Shown one piece after another: positions 10,898 to 23,616 of a DNA stretch of 64,000 nt; position 1 is the first letter of the stretch, and each line of letters opens with the position of its first letter. The stretch is from Alopecurus myosuroides. Its lineage: Eukaryota; Streptophyta; Magnoliopsida; Poales; Poaceae. The stretch spans positions 61,789,904 to 61,853,903 of the forward strand of contig CM054061.1 of assembly GCA_028641055.1 (NCBI GenBank), written 5' to 3'. The notes under the pieces were generated by a model, which was given only the letters and a program-made list of their open reading frames with translations, ran no database searches and was not told the DNA's origin. Position numbers and translations under genes: made by a program.

Positions 10898-13800
10898 CCA
10901 CCCCTCCGCAGAAGCGCCGCATCTGGGTACCAAATGGTGCTGTCACTCGGGCTCCATACGCCCAAAGTTCTCCAGGCTTCGCTCCCCGCCCACCGAACCC
11001 TGCTCAGATGCATGATCCAAGGGCTTCGATGGGGCAGCCAAGGCCAGGGCCTCCTCGTGTCGTCACTTGCTACAAGTGCAAGCAGACGGGGCACTACGGC
11101 GACAAGTGCACGCAGAGGCAGCTACCTCCACCACCACCTCGTCCTAACACAAACCAGGCAATGGTGCGCGCTCCCCCGCCTAAGGCCTTCCACTCCAACA
11201 ACAGGCCTGTCGGGAGGACCGCAAGGGTGAATCATGTCAAGATCGACAAAGCTGAGGAAGCTCCTGATGTCGTTCTCGGTATATTACCCGTAAACTCTTT
11301 TCCAGCTAAAGTGTTGTTTGATACCGGAGCATCGCATTCTTTTGTGTCAAAGATCTTTGCCACAACAAACAACCTAATTGTGGTTCCACTAAGCAATCAG
11401 ATCACTGTTCACTCCCCGGGATCTCAAATGTTGACTTCCAAGATAAGTAAGGACAATCAAATCCTAATTGAAGGTCGCATATTCCTTGCTTCTCTCATGT
11501 TGCTGGGAAGTTCTGACATTGATGTCATTCTTGGTATGGATTGGCTGAAGACCAATAAAGCAAGGATTGACTGTGCTCAAAAGTCAATAACTCTGTTCCA
11601 CCCTTCTGGCCAGATAATCTATTCTCCACGAGAATCAAGTTCCATTCAGCTGTGCACCCTCGATGCAAAACCTCTACCTTCACTTGAAAATGTTCCGGTG
11701 GTTTGCGACTTCCCTGACGTCTTTCCAGAAGAGTTGCCAGGGATGCCTCCGGACAGAGCTGTTGAGTTCGTGATCGAACTTGAACCAGGTACTGCTCCAA
11801 TCTCTAAACATCCCTATAAGATAGGAACTCCCGAGCTGAAGCTGTTGAAGGAACAAATTGATATGTACATGGAAAAAGGTTACATTCAACCTAGTTCCTC
11901 GGCTTGGGGTTGCCCAACTCTGTTCGTTGCGAAGAAGGATCACACAAAGAGACTCGTTGTTGACTATCGTCCTCTTAACGAGAAATCCATCAAAAACAAG
12001 TATCCAATTCCTCGTATCGATGATCTTTTTGATCAACTTGCTGGAGCCTCAATATTCTCCAAGTTGGACTTGAGAATGGGTTACCATCAAATAAAGATCA
12101 GAAAAGAGGATATTCCAAAGACAACCTTCACCACTCGCTACAGTCTATATGAATTCACCGTCATGTCCTTTGGTCTCACCAATGCACCGGCGACCTTCTC
12201 TCGACTCATGAATTCTGTCTTCCATGAATACCTTGACAAGTTCGTTGTGGTATATCTTGATGACATTCTTGTCTACTCAAAATCCGAGGAAGAGCATGAA
12301 GAACATCTTCGTCTAACCCTCATGAAGCTTCGCGAGCATCGTCTCTATGCCAAATTCTCCAAATGTGAGTTCTGGATTTCAGAAGTTGCTTACCTTGGTC
12401 ATGTCATCTCTGCCAAGGGCATAGCCATTGATCCAGAAAAGGTTAAAGCAATTGTTGATTGGAAACCTCCAAAGACGGTGAAGCAAGTAAGAAGTTTTCT
12501 TGGCTTGGCTAGCTATTGCCGTCGCTTCGTCCAAAACTTCTCCAAGATTGCCAAACCTCTCACTGACCTCACAAAGAAGGACAAGAAGTTCGTTTGGTCT
12601 CCACAATGTGATGAAAGTTTCAATCTCCTGAAGACTAAACTCACTTCTACACCAGTTCTGGTTGGCCCAGATCCTACCAAACCTTTCCAAATATTCTGTG
12701 ATGCTTCTCTCCAAGGTCTAGGTGTTGTTCTTATGCAAGAACGTCAAGTTGTGGCTTATGCTTCACGTCAGTTGAACGCACATGAGCTCAGTTATCCCAC
12801 TCATGACCTTGAACTTGCATCAGTTGTGTTTGCCCTCAAGAAATGGAGACAATACTTGTTGGGTAATCGCACTGAAATCTTTTCCGATCATAAGAGTCTG
12901 AAGTACATCTTCACTCAACCAGATCTAAACCTCAGACAAAGGAGATGGATTGAAAAGATCAAATACTTTGATCTTACCATTTCTTACACTCCAGGCAAGG
13001 CTAATGTTATGGCTGATGCTCTCATTCGCAAGTCGTATTGCAATAATCTCATGATCATGGAAAGACAGCCTCCTCTTCATGAAGAATTCCAGAAGCTCAA
13101 CCTTGGTCTTGTTCCTCAAGGCTATCTTGCAAACTTGACAGCCAGTCCAACTCTTGAGGACAAGATTCGTTCTGAACAACTTCGTGATGCTGAAATCAAG
13201 AAGATTGTAGAACACATCAAAGCAGGCAATGAGAAATTTGAGTGCTTCTCAATTGATGACAAGGGAACTGTGTTCTTCGAAGGACGCATTGCAGTCCCTC
13301 AGATTCAAAGTCTCAAAGATGTCATTCTCAAGGAGGCTCATGAAACTCCTCTCTCCATACACCCTGGAAGTACAAAGATGTACCAGGATCTCAAGACACT
13401 GTATTGGTGGCCTAGCATGAAACGTGAAATTGCTCAATACGTTTCGGAATGCGACGTTTGTCAACGTGTTAAGGCAGTTCATCAGAAAACAGCCGGTCTT
13501 CTCCAACCTCTGAAAATCCCTGAATGGAAGTGGGACATGATTGAAATGGACTTCTTCACTGGTTTTCCAAAGTCCAAGAGGGGCAACGATGCAATCTTCG
13601 TTGTCATTGATCGACTCACTAAAGTCGCTCACTTCTTTCCTGTCAAAGAAACAATCTCAGCTAGTCAGTTAGCAGAGCTCTACACAGCAAAGATTGTTCC
13701 TCTTCATGGTGTTCCATTGGAAATAAGCTCAGACCGTGGAAGCATCTTCACTTCCCATTTCTGGAAAAGCTTTCAAGAAGCTTTGGGCACCAAACTTCTG

Positions 13801-14592
13801 TTCAACACAGCCTATCACCCTCAGTCTCAAGGGCAAGTCGAAAGAGTCAATCAGATTCTCGAGGATATGCTCAGAGCATGTGGTATCTCTTTTGGCATGA
13901 AATGGGAGGAATGTCTTCCATATGCTGAATTCTCCTACAACAACAGCTTCCAGGCAAGCCTAGGCATGGAACCATTTGAGGCTCTCTATGGCCGCAGATG
14001 CAGGAGACCAATCAATTGGTCTGGAGCTGGTGAACGTTCACTCTTAGGCCCTGACATTGTTAAGGAAGCCGAAGAGAAAGTTCGCATCATTCGTGACAAT
14101 CTCAAGATTGCTCAGTCTCGTCAGAAAAGCTACTATGACAGCAAGCACAGGGACATGGTCTATGCAGCTGGTGATAAAGCATATCTCCGTGTAACTCCCC
14201 TCAGAGGCACTCATCGTTTTGGTGTCAAAGGAAAGCTTGCACAAAGATACATTGGTCCCTTCAACATTCTCTCAAGGCGTGCAGAAAATGCCTATCGTCT
14301 TGAACTTCCAGAAAAGCTATCCAAGGTGCACGATGTGTTTCACGTGTCACAGCTCAAGAGGTGCTTCAAAGATCCAGGTCGTGCAGTTGATCATGATTCA
14401 ATTGATCTGCAAGAAGACCTCTCTTATGAAGAGCATCCTGTTCGTATTCTCGATGAGACCGAGCGTAAAACTCGCAACAAGAGCACCAAGTTCTTAAAAG
14501 TGCAGTGGTCTCATCATTCCGATAAAGAGGCAACGTGGGAGACCGAAGAGGATCTTCGCAAGAAGTATCCGGACCTTTTCTCTTCTCAGTAG
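10894..14592 (+). CDS. pol: pol polyprotein: zinc knuckle, PR, RT, RNase H, INT, chromodomain
   Basis: This 1232-codon frame contains, in order: a nucleocapsid knuckle [14 protein letters not shown] (11068-11109), protease with DTGAS (from 11320), reverse transcriptase with YLDD (12253-12264), RNase H starting [12 protein letters not shown] (about 12692), the integrase HHCC zinc region (HPGS to CDVCQ, about 13361-13460), the integrase core with DFFTG, SDRGS and QGQVERVN, and a C-terminal chromodomain (about 14430-14589). All catalytic residues look present. The first ATG is probably not the natural start, because the sense frame extends upstream into gag. Chromodomains steer integration toward marked chromatin. 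Confidence 0.95.
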   Translation: MTTPPQKRRIWVPNGAVTRAPYAQSSPGFAPRPPNPAQMHDPRASMGQPRPGPPRVVTCYKCKQTGHYGDKCTQRQLPPPPPRPNTNQAMVRAPPPKAFHSNNRPVGRTARVNHVKIDKAEEAPDVVLGILPVNSFPAKVLFDTGASHSFVSKIFATTNNLIVVPLSNQITVHSPGSQMLTSKISKDNQILIEGRIFLASLMLLGSSDIDVILGMDWLKTNKARIDCAQKSITLFHPSGQIIYSPRESSSIQLCTLDAKPLPSLENVPVVCDFPDVFPEELPGMPPDRAVEFVIELEPGTAPISKHPYKIGTPELKLLKEQIDMYMEKGYIQPSSSAWGCPTLFVAKKDHTKRLVVDYRPLNEKSIKNKYPIPRIDDLFDQLAGASIFSKLDLRMGYHQIKIRKEDIPKTTFTTRYSLYEFTVMSFGLTNAPATFSRLMNSVFHEYLDKFVVVYLDDILVYSKSEEEHEEHLRLTLMKLREHRLYAKFSKCEFWISEVAYLGHVISAKGIAIDPEKVKAIVDWKPPKTVKQVRSFLGLASYCRRFVQNFSKIAKPLTDLTKKDKKFVWSPQCDESFNLLKTKLTSTPVLVGPDPTKPFQIFCDASLQGLGVVLMQERQVVAYASRQLNAHELSYPTHDLELASVVFALKKWRQYLLGNRTEIFSDHKSLKYIFTQPDLNLRQRRWIEKIKYFDLTISYTPGKANVMADALIRKSYCNNLMIMERQPPLHEEFQKLNLGLVPQGYLANLTASPTLEDKIRSEQLRDAEIKKIVEHIKAGNEKFECFSIDDKGTVFFEGRIAVPQIQSLKDVILKEAHETPLSIHPGSTKMYQDLKTLYWWPSMKREIAQYVSECDVCQRVKAVHQKTAGLLQPLKIPEWKWDMIEMDFFTGFPKSKRGNDAIFVVIDRLTKVAHFFPVKETISASQLAELYTAKIVPLHGVPLEISSDRGSIFTSHFWKSFQEALGTKLLFNTAYHPQSQGQVERVNQILEDMLRACGISFGMKWEECLPYAEFSYNNSFQASLGMEPFEALYGRRCRRPINWSGAGERSLLGPDIVKEAEEKVRIIRDNLKIAQSRQKSYYDSKHRDMVYAAGDKAYLRVTPLRGTHRFGVKGKLAQRYIGPFNILSRRAENAYRLELPEKLSKVHDVFHVSQLKRCFKDPGRAVDHDSIDLQEDLSYEEHPVRILDETERKTRNKSTKFLKVQWSHHSDKEATWETEEDLRKKYPDLFSSQ

Positions 14593-14609
14593 GAATCTCG
14601 GGGCGCGAT

Positions 14610-14632
14610 TCCTTCAAGGGGGGGGGGCGTTT
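14610..14632 (+). promoter_or_regulatory. polypurine tract before the 3' LTR
   Basis: A run of ten G after CCTTCAA ends a few bases before the LTR. It is the expected primer for plus-strand synthesis. Confidence 0.8.
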
Positions 14633-17600
14633 TTTAACATCCCAAGTATGAAAAACACCATTACACTGTTTGCTTCTTGTTAATTTATGTTTTGCATCAT
14701 GTCATCATAAGCATTGCATTTGTTTTCCCTTGTTTTTTCCATTTGAATTTCAAACCAAATTTCAAAATCCTTGTTCATACTTGTTCTGTTACAATTTTCA
14801 AATGAAACTTTCAAATCAAACCAATCATTGTTTCCAATAAACTTGAAATTAAAAACTTTTAACTTGCTTCTTTTCAATAATTCAATTAATACCAAATTCA
14901 CCCAAAATCATTTGAATTTTCAAACAGCAACAAAATTTAAAATTTTGTAAAACAAAAAGTTGCACAACTGGGCTTTTGTAAATAACAACCTATAAAAATT
15001 ATCACGAAATTTTAAAACCCCAAAAACCCTTCTTTTTCTCTCCTTTTCTTCCCTTTTCTTTTCTGCAAAAAAAAAACAGAATCAGAAAACAGAAAAAACA
15101 AAAAAAAAGAGAGAAGGGGCAGGCCAGCCAAGTGGGCTGAGCCCACCAGCCCCCAGGCCCAGCCCACCTTTTCTCCCCATCCCCTACCTCTGTACGGCGC
15201 GACATCGGATATGTCCACGTCGAAAGGCAGGAGATGGGACGGCCAGCAGCGTGCCCCCTCCTCCTTATAGCCACCCCCGAGGGCTCCTCCCTGCTGCCCT
15301 AGCCTCCTCCTCCATCTCTCTGCCGCCGCCGCCGTTTTCTTCCTCCTCCCTCCGCTGTTCCCTCTCTGCTCTCTGAACCACCGCACACCACCGCAACCAA
15401 TTCCGGCGATCGCCGCCGCTATGGACACCTCCCGGCCTGGTTAGCTGCGGGAACGGCTTCACCGTGCAGTCCTCTCCCTCCTCATTTCCAGGGAGGAGGA
15501 TGAGAAGGCCTGGATCATCGCCGTCGTCCACCTCTCCGGCGACTGCCACGCCACCTCACCGAGCACCTCCTCCTCCTTCCTCTCCCCGGTGAGCACGTTC
15601 CCCTCTTCCTTTCCCTCTCTCTCCCGATGCGCGCACACACCTTGCACCTCCCTGTACTGGCCCACAGGCAGCAGCAGCAGCACAGCGTCGCCGCCGGCGA
15701 CCACCGTGCTCTCCGTCAGGTTCAGCAACTGAACTAGTTTCAGTTTCGTCAGATAAATCTCGAGGCTTTGCCTCAAAACCGCGCGCGCCTCTCTACTGTC
15801 AAGATATAGCAGCACACCCCAGTGGCACACGCACTGCGCACACGCACACGAGGGCGAGGGTTCGAATCCCCCTCGCGGGATTAAATCCCAACATTTTTGC
15901 AACGCGCGCTGACAGGTGGGGCTCCCCTGTCAGCGACCCTGCAGCCACGCGCTCGCACACGCATGCCACATAAGCGCCACCGTGGCCCAGGGCCCTCTGT
16001 CAGTGGCTCAGGCTGGGCCACTGCGAGGTGAAATTCGTTTTTGGCCCTGTTCTTTTTAAAATCCAGTCCCTGTAATTTACAGAATGGTCCCTGGTTATCA
16101 AACCATCATAGATCCCTCATTTTAAATTCAAATTCAACATGTTAAATATGTTTTCCATACCAAATATAATTCTCTACATGTTTAAACCATTTGTATACTG
16201 TTTTGAACATTTCAAATGTTTTCAAAAATTCAAATTCAAACTACTATCTCAAATTTGGTCAAATTCATAACTAATTCAAATTTAATTCAAATGGCACATA
16301 TAAAATATGTTTTCCATGCAAAATTGAACAGCTTTCCAAATATAAACTTTATTTCCTGTTTTGAATAATTAAAATTGGTTAAATAATTTAAACCTTGTTT
16401 AAATCATTTAAAATTGCTAAATTCATAACTTGGTCAAACTAAATTCTTTTTGAACATATAAAATATGTTTTCAAACCAGAAAAATATAATCTTTTCAAAT
16501 ATAAATATGATTTAATGTTTTGAACAAATAAAAATTCAAATAATTTCATACTTGAATTAAATTCATTTAAACTTTGTTTAAACTTGTTTAATTCATAATT
16601 AATTCATTTTAAATCCATTGTCAACAAATGAAACATGTATTCCACCTAAAATTTTGTGTTCTTTCCAAAGATGAATTTTGTTATCTATTTTGAACATTTA
16701 AAATTGGTGAAAACAACAAATGCTTGTATAACTCATTTAAGAAGCCAAATTTCATAACTTAACAAATAAAATTTCCAAACTTGGTAAACAAAATTTCAAT
16801 TGAAGCTATTGTTGTTTTCTTATTGTTTTCCTCATCCATGCATCATTCTAATCAACTTTCACATGATGGTTATTTGTAGATCACTTAATTCAACTTTAAT
16901 TCATGGGCTTTTCCATATGCAATCCAAATTGCATATAGGCCCATTTAATTATGTTACCATGTCAATTTAGCTTATCTTTGATGCATCAATTAAATTGTCA
17001 TGCATCATCCCAAGATTGTGCATTATGCCATGTTATTGATTGTTTGTCTCTCTGCGTTGTTTGTTTGCTTCTTCTCGAATAGACGACGACGTTGAGACAG
17101 ACGAGGTTTACGACACTACTTCTGAGGAGTTAGCCCAGTACCAGGCTACTGAGTTTGCAGGCAAGTATTCACTCACATGAACCATTGTGTCCTTTCCACA
17201 CTGGATACCGATACTTTCCGTTGTCTATCCTGCTAGCCTTAAGATTCGTTGCTTGTGTTCCGATCCTATCACATGTTATCCTGTAACCCTGATATAGCCT
17301 GTCCTCCACACCTAAAACCCCGTTGCTTGTTGCCCGTGTCTTACTAGCATGCTTAGGGTTGTTTATGCTCGAGTCTGATGTCCGTTATTTCTGTTACCTT
17401 ATTTATTATCATTCTGGGGGCTCGATGTCTAAACAACAACCTGTTAATGTTGAGGTAATGCTAATTTGATGATAAGGCACCGGTAGGAGGCCGGGAATGG
17501 TTTTGAGGCCTGCTAGTGTCGAACTCAGGAAAAGTTCTTGTCCTCTAGATCCATGATGAGCGCGCTAACCGCATGTGGGAAGCGTGTATGGGCGCCCCCC

Positions 17601-18908
17601 CTCAACTTTGATTCGATTCGCATCTCGTCCAAATCGCCTCATTTAGTCCGGGTTTTCCATTTGCCGCATGCATATGCAGGTGCGAACCCTTGGCGCCAGG
17701 GTGGTAACTTTTGTAGTCGGCATTTAGGGAGACACGTTCTTAGAGTGCTATGAGGGTCCCCTTTTCTTCGTGGGGCTTGATTAGCCATGCGATCAACTGC
17801 ACGGGGTTCTTTGGGCCTGATGCGAAGAAGAGTTGGGTTGTGTTGAGTACCTCGCTTGGTGGGTTGATCCCCCGTCTGGCGGGTTATTCTTACGTGTACG
17901 GCCAAATTGGTGCATCCCTGCAGGGTTAAATCTTCTCGAGAAGCCGTGTTGTCCGCGGTTATGGATGACTTGGTGATAGGGCTGGCTAATAACGATTAGA
18001 CAACTTACACCTAATTAATACTAATGTTGACTAGTAATAGGCTTAATGACACAACAACTGGAACCTTCACTAATCCAACTGTGTGAGTTATCCTCGGATT
18101 GCTTCTTTGGATAAGGGGCGAGATCCAAGATGGGTTTGTTTGAGGATAGTGGTAGTTGGTTCCGATACGCTATCTTATCCCCTTCTTTTAGCCGGATGTT
18201 GTAGCGTGTCTCTGTAGTTGGTTAGGCAGGCCGCTGCCGCACTTTTGTATCACCTATCTTCCGTTGAACCCAAAGCATCTGTACTTGGTGTTGCCGGGTA
18301 CACTTTGGTATCTTGTGCGTCTTGCTTGCCAGTACTCGTCTGTACTGACCCCTTTGGGGCTGCGTGTTCTGCAGACTACGTTTCCGAGGATCCCATGGTG
18401 GCTACTACGTGGAGTATGACGAGGCTGCTGACGAGTAGATAGCGGACCCGGGCAGGATCCGAGACATCGTGGATGGGCTCCGTCTTTTCGTTTCCGGCCT
18501 CTTAGGCCTATTTGGATCTTGTCTATACTCAGACACTTTGTATGCTTCCGCTGTGATGTAATGATGACTTGTTGGGACATGTGTCCTCTGGATGATTGTA
18601 TTTGCTATCTCTGCTCTAGTGAGAGCTGTTTGCCACTTATTTCTATTTCTTTGTGTCTTAGAGATTTGTTGTGATATCACTTGTTCAAATGCCGTTGACG
18701 TACCATGTGTGTATGTTATGAAGTACGTCAATGGAAGTAGTCGGATTTCTATGGGATGGTTTACGCAGACGATGAATTGTAGAGGTTGGTTGTCACACGT
18801 TTACGTGTTGGCCTACTCATATTGAGATGCGGGTGCCGGTAAGCCCCGTAAGCCAATTACCTACTGTTTAGCGGGCTGTGAGTATCCTCTAGAAGTCCGG
18901 GTGCGACA
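14633..18908 (+). repeat. 3' LTR of the chromovirus (4276 bp)
   Basis: It aligns with the 5' LTR over its whole length, with scattered substitutions and small indels. Its first bases read TTTAACATCCC instead of TGTAACATCCC, so the terminal TG needed by integrase has mutated after insertion. It ends GTGCGACA, followed by the CACAT duplication. Confidence 0.95.
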
Positions 18909-18913
18909 CACAT

Positions 18914-21245
18914 GCCCCAGGTTGTTATCTAACTTGCATTATTTTCCCACTTTTTCATTTGCGAAACAAAAGATTTTCGAAAAAGTCATCTTTACCGAAT
19001 GTTCTGTTTTGACAGATTTCTGCCAATATTTGCATTTGAGTCTCAATCTCTTTCTTTTGGTGTTATTTTTAGGGAAAGATATTTAAAACAAGTTATTACA
19101 GTAGATAGTGTTTTAAATAGAGTGTTAGCCTTGTGTTGGAACTGAACCAAGTGGACTAATTATTTTAATTATACTAAGTTGCTAATGAAGATTATGAGAA
19201 GTTTTAGGTGGAGGAAGCTTGCAAGTGTAGGGAGAGAAGTATGATGTGATGAGATGAAGGATGGACAAAATCTCAAGCTTGGGGATTCCCATGTCACACC
19301 AAGACATATCCAAGAAGTACAAGTGTCAAAGCCAGCGGATGCCCAAGGCATCCTCTTCTTCATCAACAAAATATTGAGTTTCTTTCGAATTACTACATTT
19401 TTAGTGCTTCACATGATATGTGTTATTCTTGGTCCATCATGTTATTTTTCTTTCATTTTGTTTTGTTTTATTTTCTGTAATAATTGGTTGGACCCTAGTA
19501 TATTTTAGTTTTGAGAGAGACACGCTCCATTTTCATTGTCTAGAACACTCAGGTTTCCCCTCTTATTATTCTGTGAGTGCTCATTTTGCTAGTAGTGCAT
19601 TTAGCTCTTGTTTTTCAATCTTACTTTTTAGATCTTGTTGCTTTGCTTCATTTATATATGATTATATCTATGGTATTTAATGATTATTTGCTTTGAGAGT
19701 TGTTTCAAATAAGTTAATTGGTGTTGGAAAGAGTAAATTGTGTCATGCATATAGTGGTGCAAAAGGAAGCTTGTATTGACTATGGCATAGACTTCGGCAT
19801 GTCATGTTAGATGTTATTTTAATTGTGCTCTTAGTTATTTATGATGTATCATGATTAGTCTCAAATATCTGAGAGTGCTTAATGTGCCATTGAATTTAAT
19901 CATGTGTTGTTTCCTCATATTGAAGCATGGTATTGTGGTATTTTTCTTTAAATGATTTACTTGGATTGACTTGGCGCATGCTCACACCATGTTATGACTA
20001 CAAACCAGGTCACCTCTAGCCTTGATGATCATTTATTTTTTTGATTAATGATGTTTTGTCGCTATGCATGATTATGGTCGTTATTGCTCTCTTAGTTGGC
20101 CGCGAGTCTTCTGCTACCCTTCACCTGTACTGAGTATGAGCTCTACTCAGGCATCCAACTCCCAAAAACCAATGTTTGCGAATTGTATCCACCATACCTA
20201 CCTATATGTGGTTTTTCACCGCCACTCCAAGTAAATTTATCACGTGCTACCTTTAAACCTTCAAAAGTATTAACCCGCTTTGTGTTCCCGTTTTAGCTCA
20301 TGAGGAAGTAGTTTAAATTTTATTACGGTTTATGTCGAGCAAGGTTCTTCTCCCTTATTTTACTTGATGAGTATGGAATATGTGCTCATCTTAATTTGTA
20401 TAGAGCTGGTGCCAAATGATATGAAATACATAGAAATGCACTTTCCCACGGATTGATGAAAGTTGGTGGGAACCCGTGGATACGTCTAACTCTGGTTTGT
20501 GAAAGGAAATATGTGTGTGTGTGGGGGGGGGGAGGGAAGTGCCAACTAAAAGAAAAAAATGCTAATGGAAACCTCTCTCAAAAGTATAAACACCTTGCTT
20601 GACATGGATTATGATAATTTTTTCATTACCATTCGAGACATAGACATACACCTCTCTCAAAAAAAAAATCCAATCTCCGTTTTATTAACTAAAAATCTCT
20701 AGCTCATGAGTAATGACCACTTCCCTCTGCGAAGGTTGTTTTTTTAACTTCTATGTTGAGTCTTCATTTTCTTACTTTATGCAACGAACTGAGAGAGCAT
20801 AGTTGTGATTCTGAGTATAATTTGCATAGTCCCAAAATTTATTATTGATTGATTCATGATTGTGGTATTCCTTGTGCTTAAATTATTTGTATCTAGTCAC
20901 CATTTAAACTTTGAAGGTGTCATGTCGTTTATGTTTTGCTACTAGACAAAGGACAAGTGGGATACCATGTTACTATGATTTTCGTTTTTGATTGAAACAA
21001 ACTTATTGCTTTCAATGTTTCGTTATTCATCTTCTTTTGTTTGTGTTACTTTTCATGTGCAACATGGTTGCTAAGTCTACATCAGTTCAAATAATATTTA
21101 TCATGATTTTGTTAAAGTACTTTGATCTCAGCTTGCAATGATTTTACGTAACGTTGATCAAGATTTGTCTTGGCTTCATGTCACCTGAAAATTTATTTTG
21201 TTATCACTTACCTACTTGAGCACGAGTAGGAGCTAAGCTTGGGGA
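18914..21245 (+). mobile_element. Athila-like element, non-coding internal DNA, right part
   Basis: This continues the element cut at 5348. It has no gene-like frame. It ends with AGCTAAGCTTGGGGATG, the polypurine tract form seen in Triticeae Athila-like families, directly before an LTR start. A pure G-run lies at about 20523-20532. Confidence 0.6.
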
Positions 21246-22850
21246 TGCAAATACGTTGCGAACGTATCTATATGCTCCATGCTTGTTTTCTACCCAATAC
21301 CCTTGTTATTATCATATTTTCACATGTTCCGCTTTGTCTTACGGATGTTTTCATCGATTAACCTATTAACAAGATGCCCTAGGCCCGTTGCTGTTTTTCT
21401 ATTTTAGAAAAGTTCTGAAGGAAATATTCCTCGAAAGGGTTGAAAATCCACAGAAGTTATTTTTACCCGGAACGAAGATGAAGTCCAAAGGAGACTCGGA
21501 AGGGAGCTAGGGGGCCACCAGGAGGGTGCTCGGCGCGGCCCCCGCTTGGGCCGCACCTAGTGGGCCCCTGGTTGCCCTGGTCTCCGCCTCACGCCGCCTC
21601 TTCGCCTATATATTGCATTTACCCTAAAATCACTAAGGATGGGTTATTTTTTGACAAAACATATAGAGAGGTGCTATCACCTCAAAAGTTCAATCTAGGG
21701 CTTCTGGAGTCCTGCTCCGGCACCCCGTCGGAGGGGGGAATCATCGGCGGAGGCCTCTACATTGCCATGACCTCCTCCGGACAGATGCGTGAGTAGTTCA
21801 TCTCGGGACTACACGGGTCCATAGCAGTAGATAGATGGTTGTTCTCTCTCCTATGGATCCGTGTTTAGAGTCTCGTGAGCTGCCTCATATGACCGAGAAA
21901 ATCGTTATGTAATTGTGCATGTTGTGTTTGCTGGGATCCGATGAACCATGAGATTATGATTATTTTCTCCATGTCAATCTGAGATGCTTAACTTATATTT
22001 GTAGATATTTTTACTCTTGTCTTACAATGCTCTCCGTTGTTTATGATTACCTTGGCCACGTAATTGTTTTCACCCCCAAGAGAAGGTTTTTATGCTAGAT
22101 AGTGGGTTCATGTCTCCTTGTTCCCTGCGCTTGAGTGATAGAAACATGTGCGGGGGGGGGGGAGGGGAGGGAGGATGTATGTTACCACTACGGAGAAAAC
22201 CACGATGCTCTTGTCTATGGATGGGAACCACATATTACTCTTAATGCATTTGCCTATTGCACACATAGCAATCACTTCGTTGCTGCAAATTAATACCAAG
22301 GGATTTGCTGGATAACTTTCTTGAAGTGGATTTTTAGATATGTATGCATGCTAGATAGCGGTCCATATGCCTTGACGTAATTCCTACATTGTTAGAACCT
22401 GTGAAATTTATCTCGTCATAATAGTATTGTTATATGTTCATGATTTTTCAATTGCCCGGCTGTAGTTTATTCACCCGACATGTTTGTTTTCTTTGGAGAG
22501 ACACCACTAGTGGACATATGGCATCTGGTCCTATTTTCCTCATAAGTACAACCTTATTTTAAGTTATTTTTCATCATTGTTTCCTTCCTATACCATTTTT
22601 ACTTTTATTACTTTCCAAGACTCAATACACGTTTAATTCTCCTGTTTTCAGTAAGACCGGAAGATTGACAACCTTCTAGAAAGTTGGGGCAAGAGAGAGT
22701 TTGTGATTGTGTGCAGGTTCACACGCTTGGTCAACGTCAATAAATGACACCGTTCATAGAAGTAACTTTCTTCAAGACAACGAAGTCCTACTGGTTCGAT
22801 AAGGGAAATTTACACTAGACTAAACCACACCTTCCATTTGGGGTCTCCCA
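21246..22850 (+). mobile_element. Athila-like LTR, right end uncertain
   Basis: The start has the inverted pair ATACGTT/AACGTAT common to these LTRs. Phrases such as CTATTAACAAGATGCC, a TATATATTGC box near 21606, and TCCTACTGGTTCGATAAGGG fit this LTR type. Parts of 22090-22540 match the minus strand of 27680-28120, for example TTATGCTAGATAGTGGGTTC and GGAGAGACACCACTAGTG. A long G/A run at 22150-22172 is low complexity. The end is set only approximately. Confidence 0.55.
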
Positions 22851-23098
22851 GCGAGCGTGTGATCACGACAACTCTTCCTCTAGATCAAAGTTTACTTTGG
22901 GTACCTTATTCTATCTCTACCATTATTTTTGTTTCACCGTTTTTCTTGATGTGATTTTTCGCTGTTTTTGTAAGAGTAAACTACCTCGGTGGTCTTTATC
23001 AATTTTTGCTTCATGAATTTTCAGAGAAACATAAGGAGATATTCAAGCAAGGTTTGTCTTCTCACTAACTTGCATGGATCGTGGCTGAGAAGGCATAT
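22851..23098. other. unclassified DNA left of the tandem duplication
   Basis: No gene seen. It ends with the ATAT at 23095-23098 that matches the duplication junction. Confidence 0.4.
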
Positions 23099-23578
23099 TC
23101 TGGTTAGCAGCTAACCTAGACTTTTTATGTGTTCTTTACCATCATCCCATGATATTTCTTCCCTATCCCCAACTCTTTTTTTGTTCTTGATCTCTTTTCT
23201 GTGTCTTTTGTCGATGAGCTATCTTACCTTCCACCGCCGGGGGCGTGTATCTTTGGTATTGGACTTGTACATAATTAATGTTATTTTGTGGTGATCCAAA
23301 TTCATATAAAGATTAAGGAGTTGGAGTTGGATTCACCGTTATCGGCCTAGTTAGGTCAGGACCGCCTTTATATACCTCTTCTAAGCCGCTGCATGGGATA
23401 CGCTACACATTGTAAATCCCGAAGCGTTTGTAACCTCACCCAAAATAGTGAAGAATTGCTGGCCGGCGCCCGTGGTTCTTTCTCTTCCTTGTTGGAAGGG
23501 TTTTCCACGTTGAACTCTCATGTCCCCGTTGGTTCGATCTTGTTTAACTTCATCGTTGTTTTGCTATTTCGTGTAACA
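23099..23578 (+). repeat. copia LTR 3' part, unit 1
   Basis: The DNA ends GTGTAACA at 23578, two bases before the primer site TGGTATCAGAGCC (from 23581). It has a CTTTATATACC box near 23366. The LTR start was not found and is probably lost at the duplication boundary. Confidence 0.7.
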
Positions 23579-23616
23579 AGTGGTATCAGAGCCCTCTTTC
23601 AGATTAGGGTTTCGCG

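Larger units (their letters stand above)
5349..18908 (+). mobile_element. complete Ty3/gypsy chromovirus, Tekay-like, 13,560 bp
   Basis: The element has two long LTRs (5349-9617 and 14633-18908), a TGGTATCAGAGC primer site at 9620, gag and pol in the order protease, reverse transcriptase, RNase H, integrase, chromodomain, and a G-rich tract before the 3' LTR. It is flanked by a perfect 5-bp duplication, CACAT (5344-5348 and 18909-18913). Gene order plus the C-terminal chromodomain place it with chromoviruses; the very long LTRs suggest the Tekay/Del clade. LTRs differ by roughly 1-2% in the stretches compared by eye, so the insertion is recent. One frameshift breaks the polyprotein. Confidence 0.95.
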
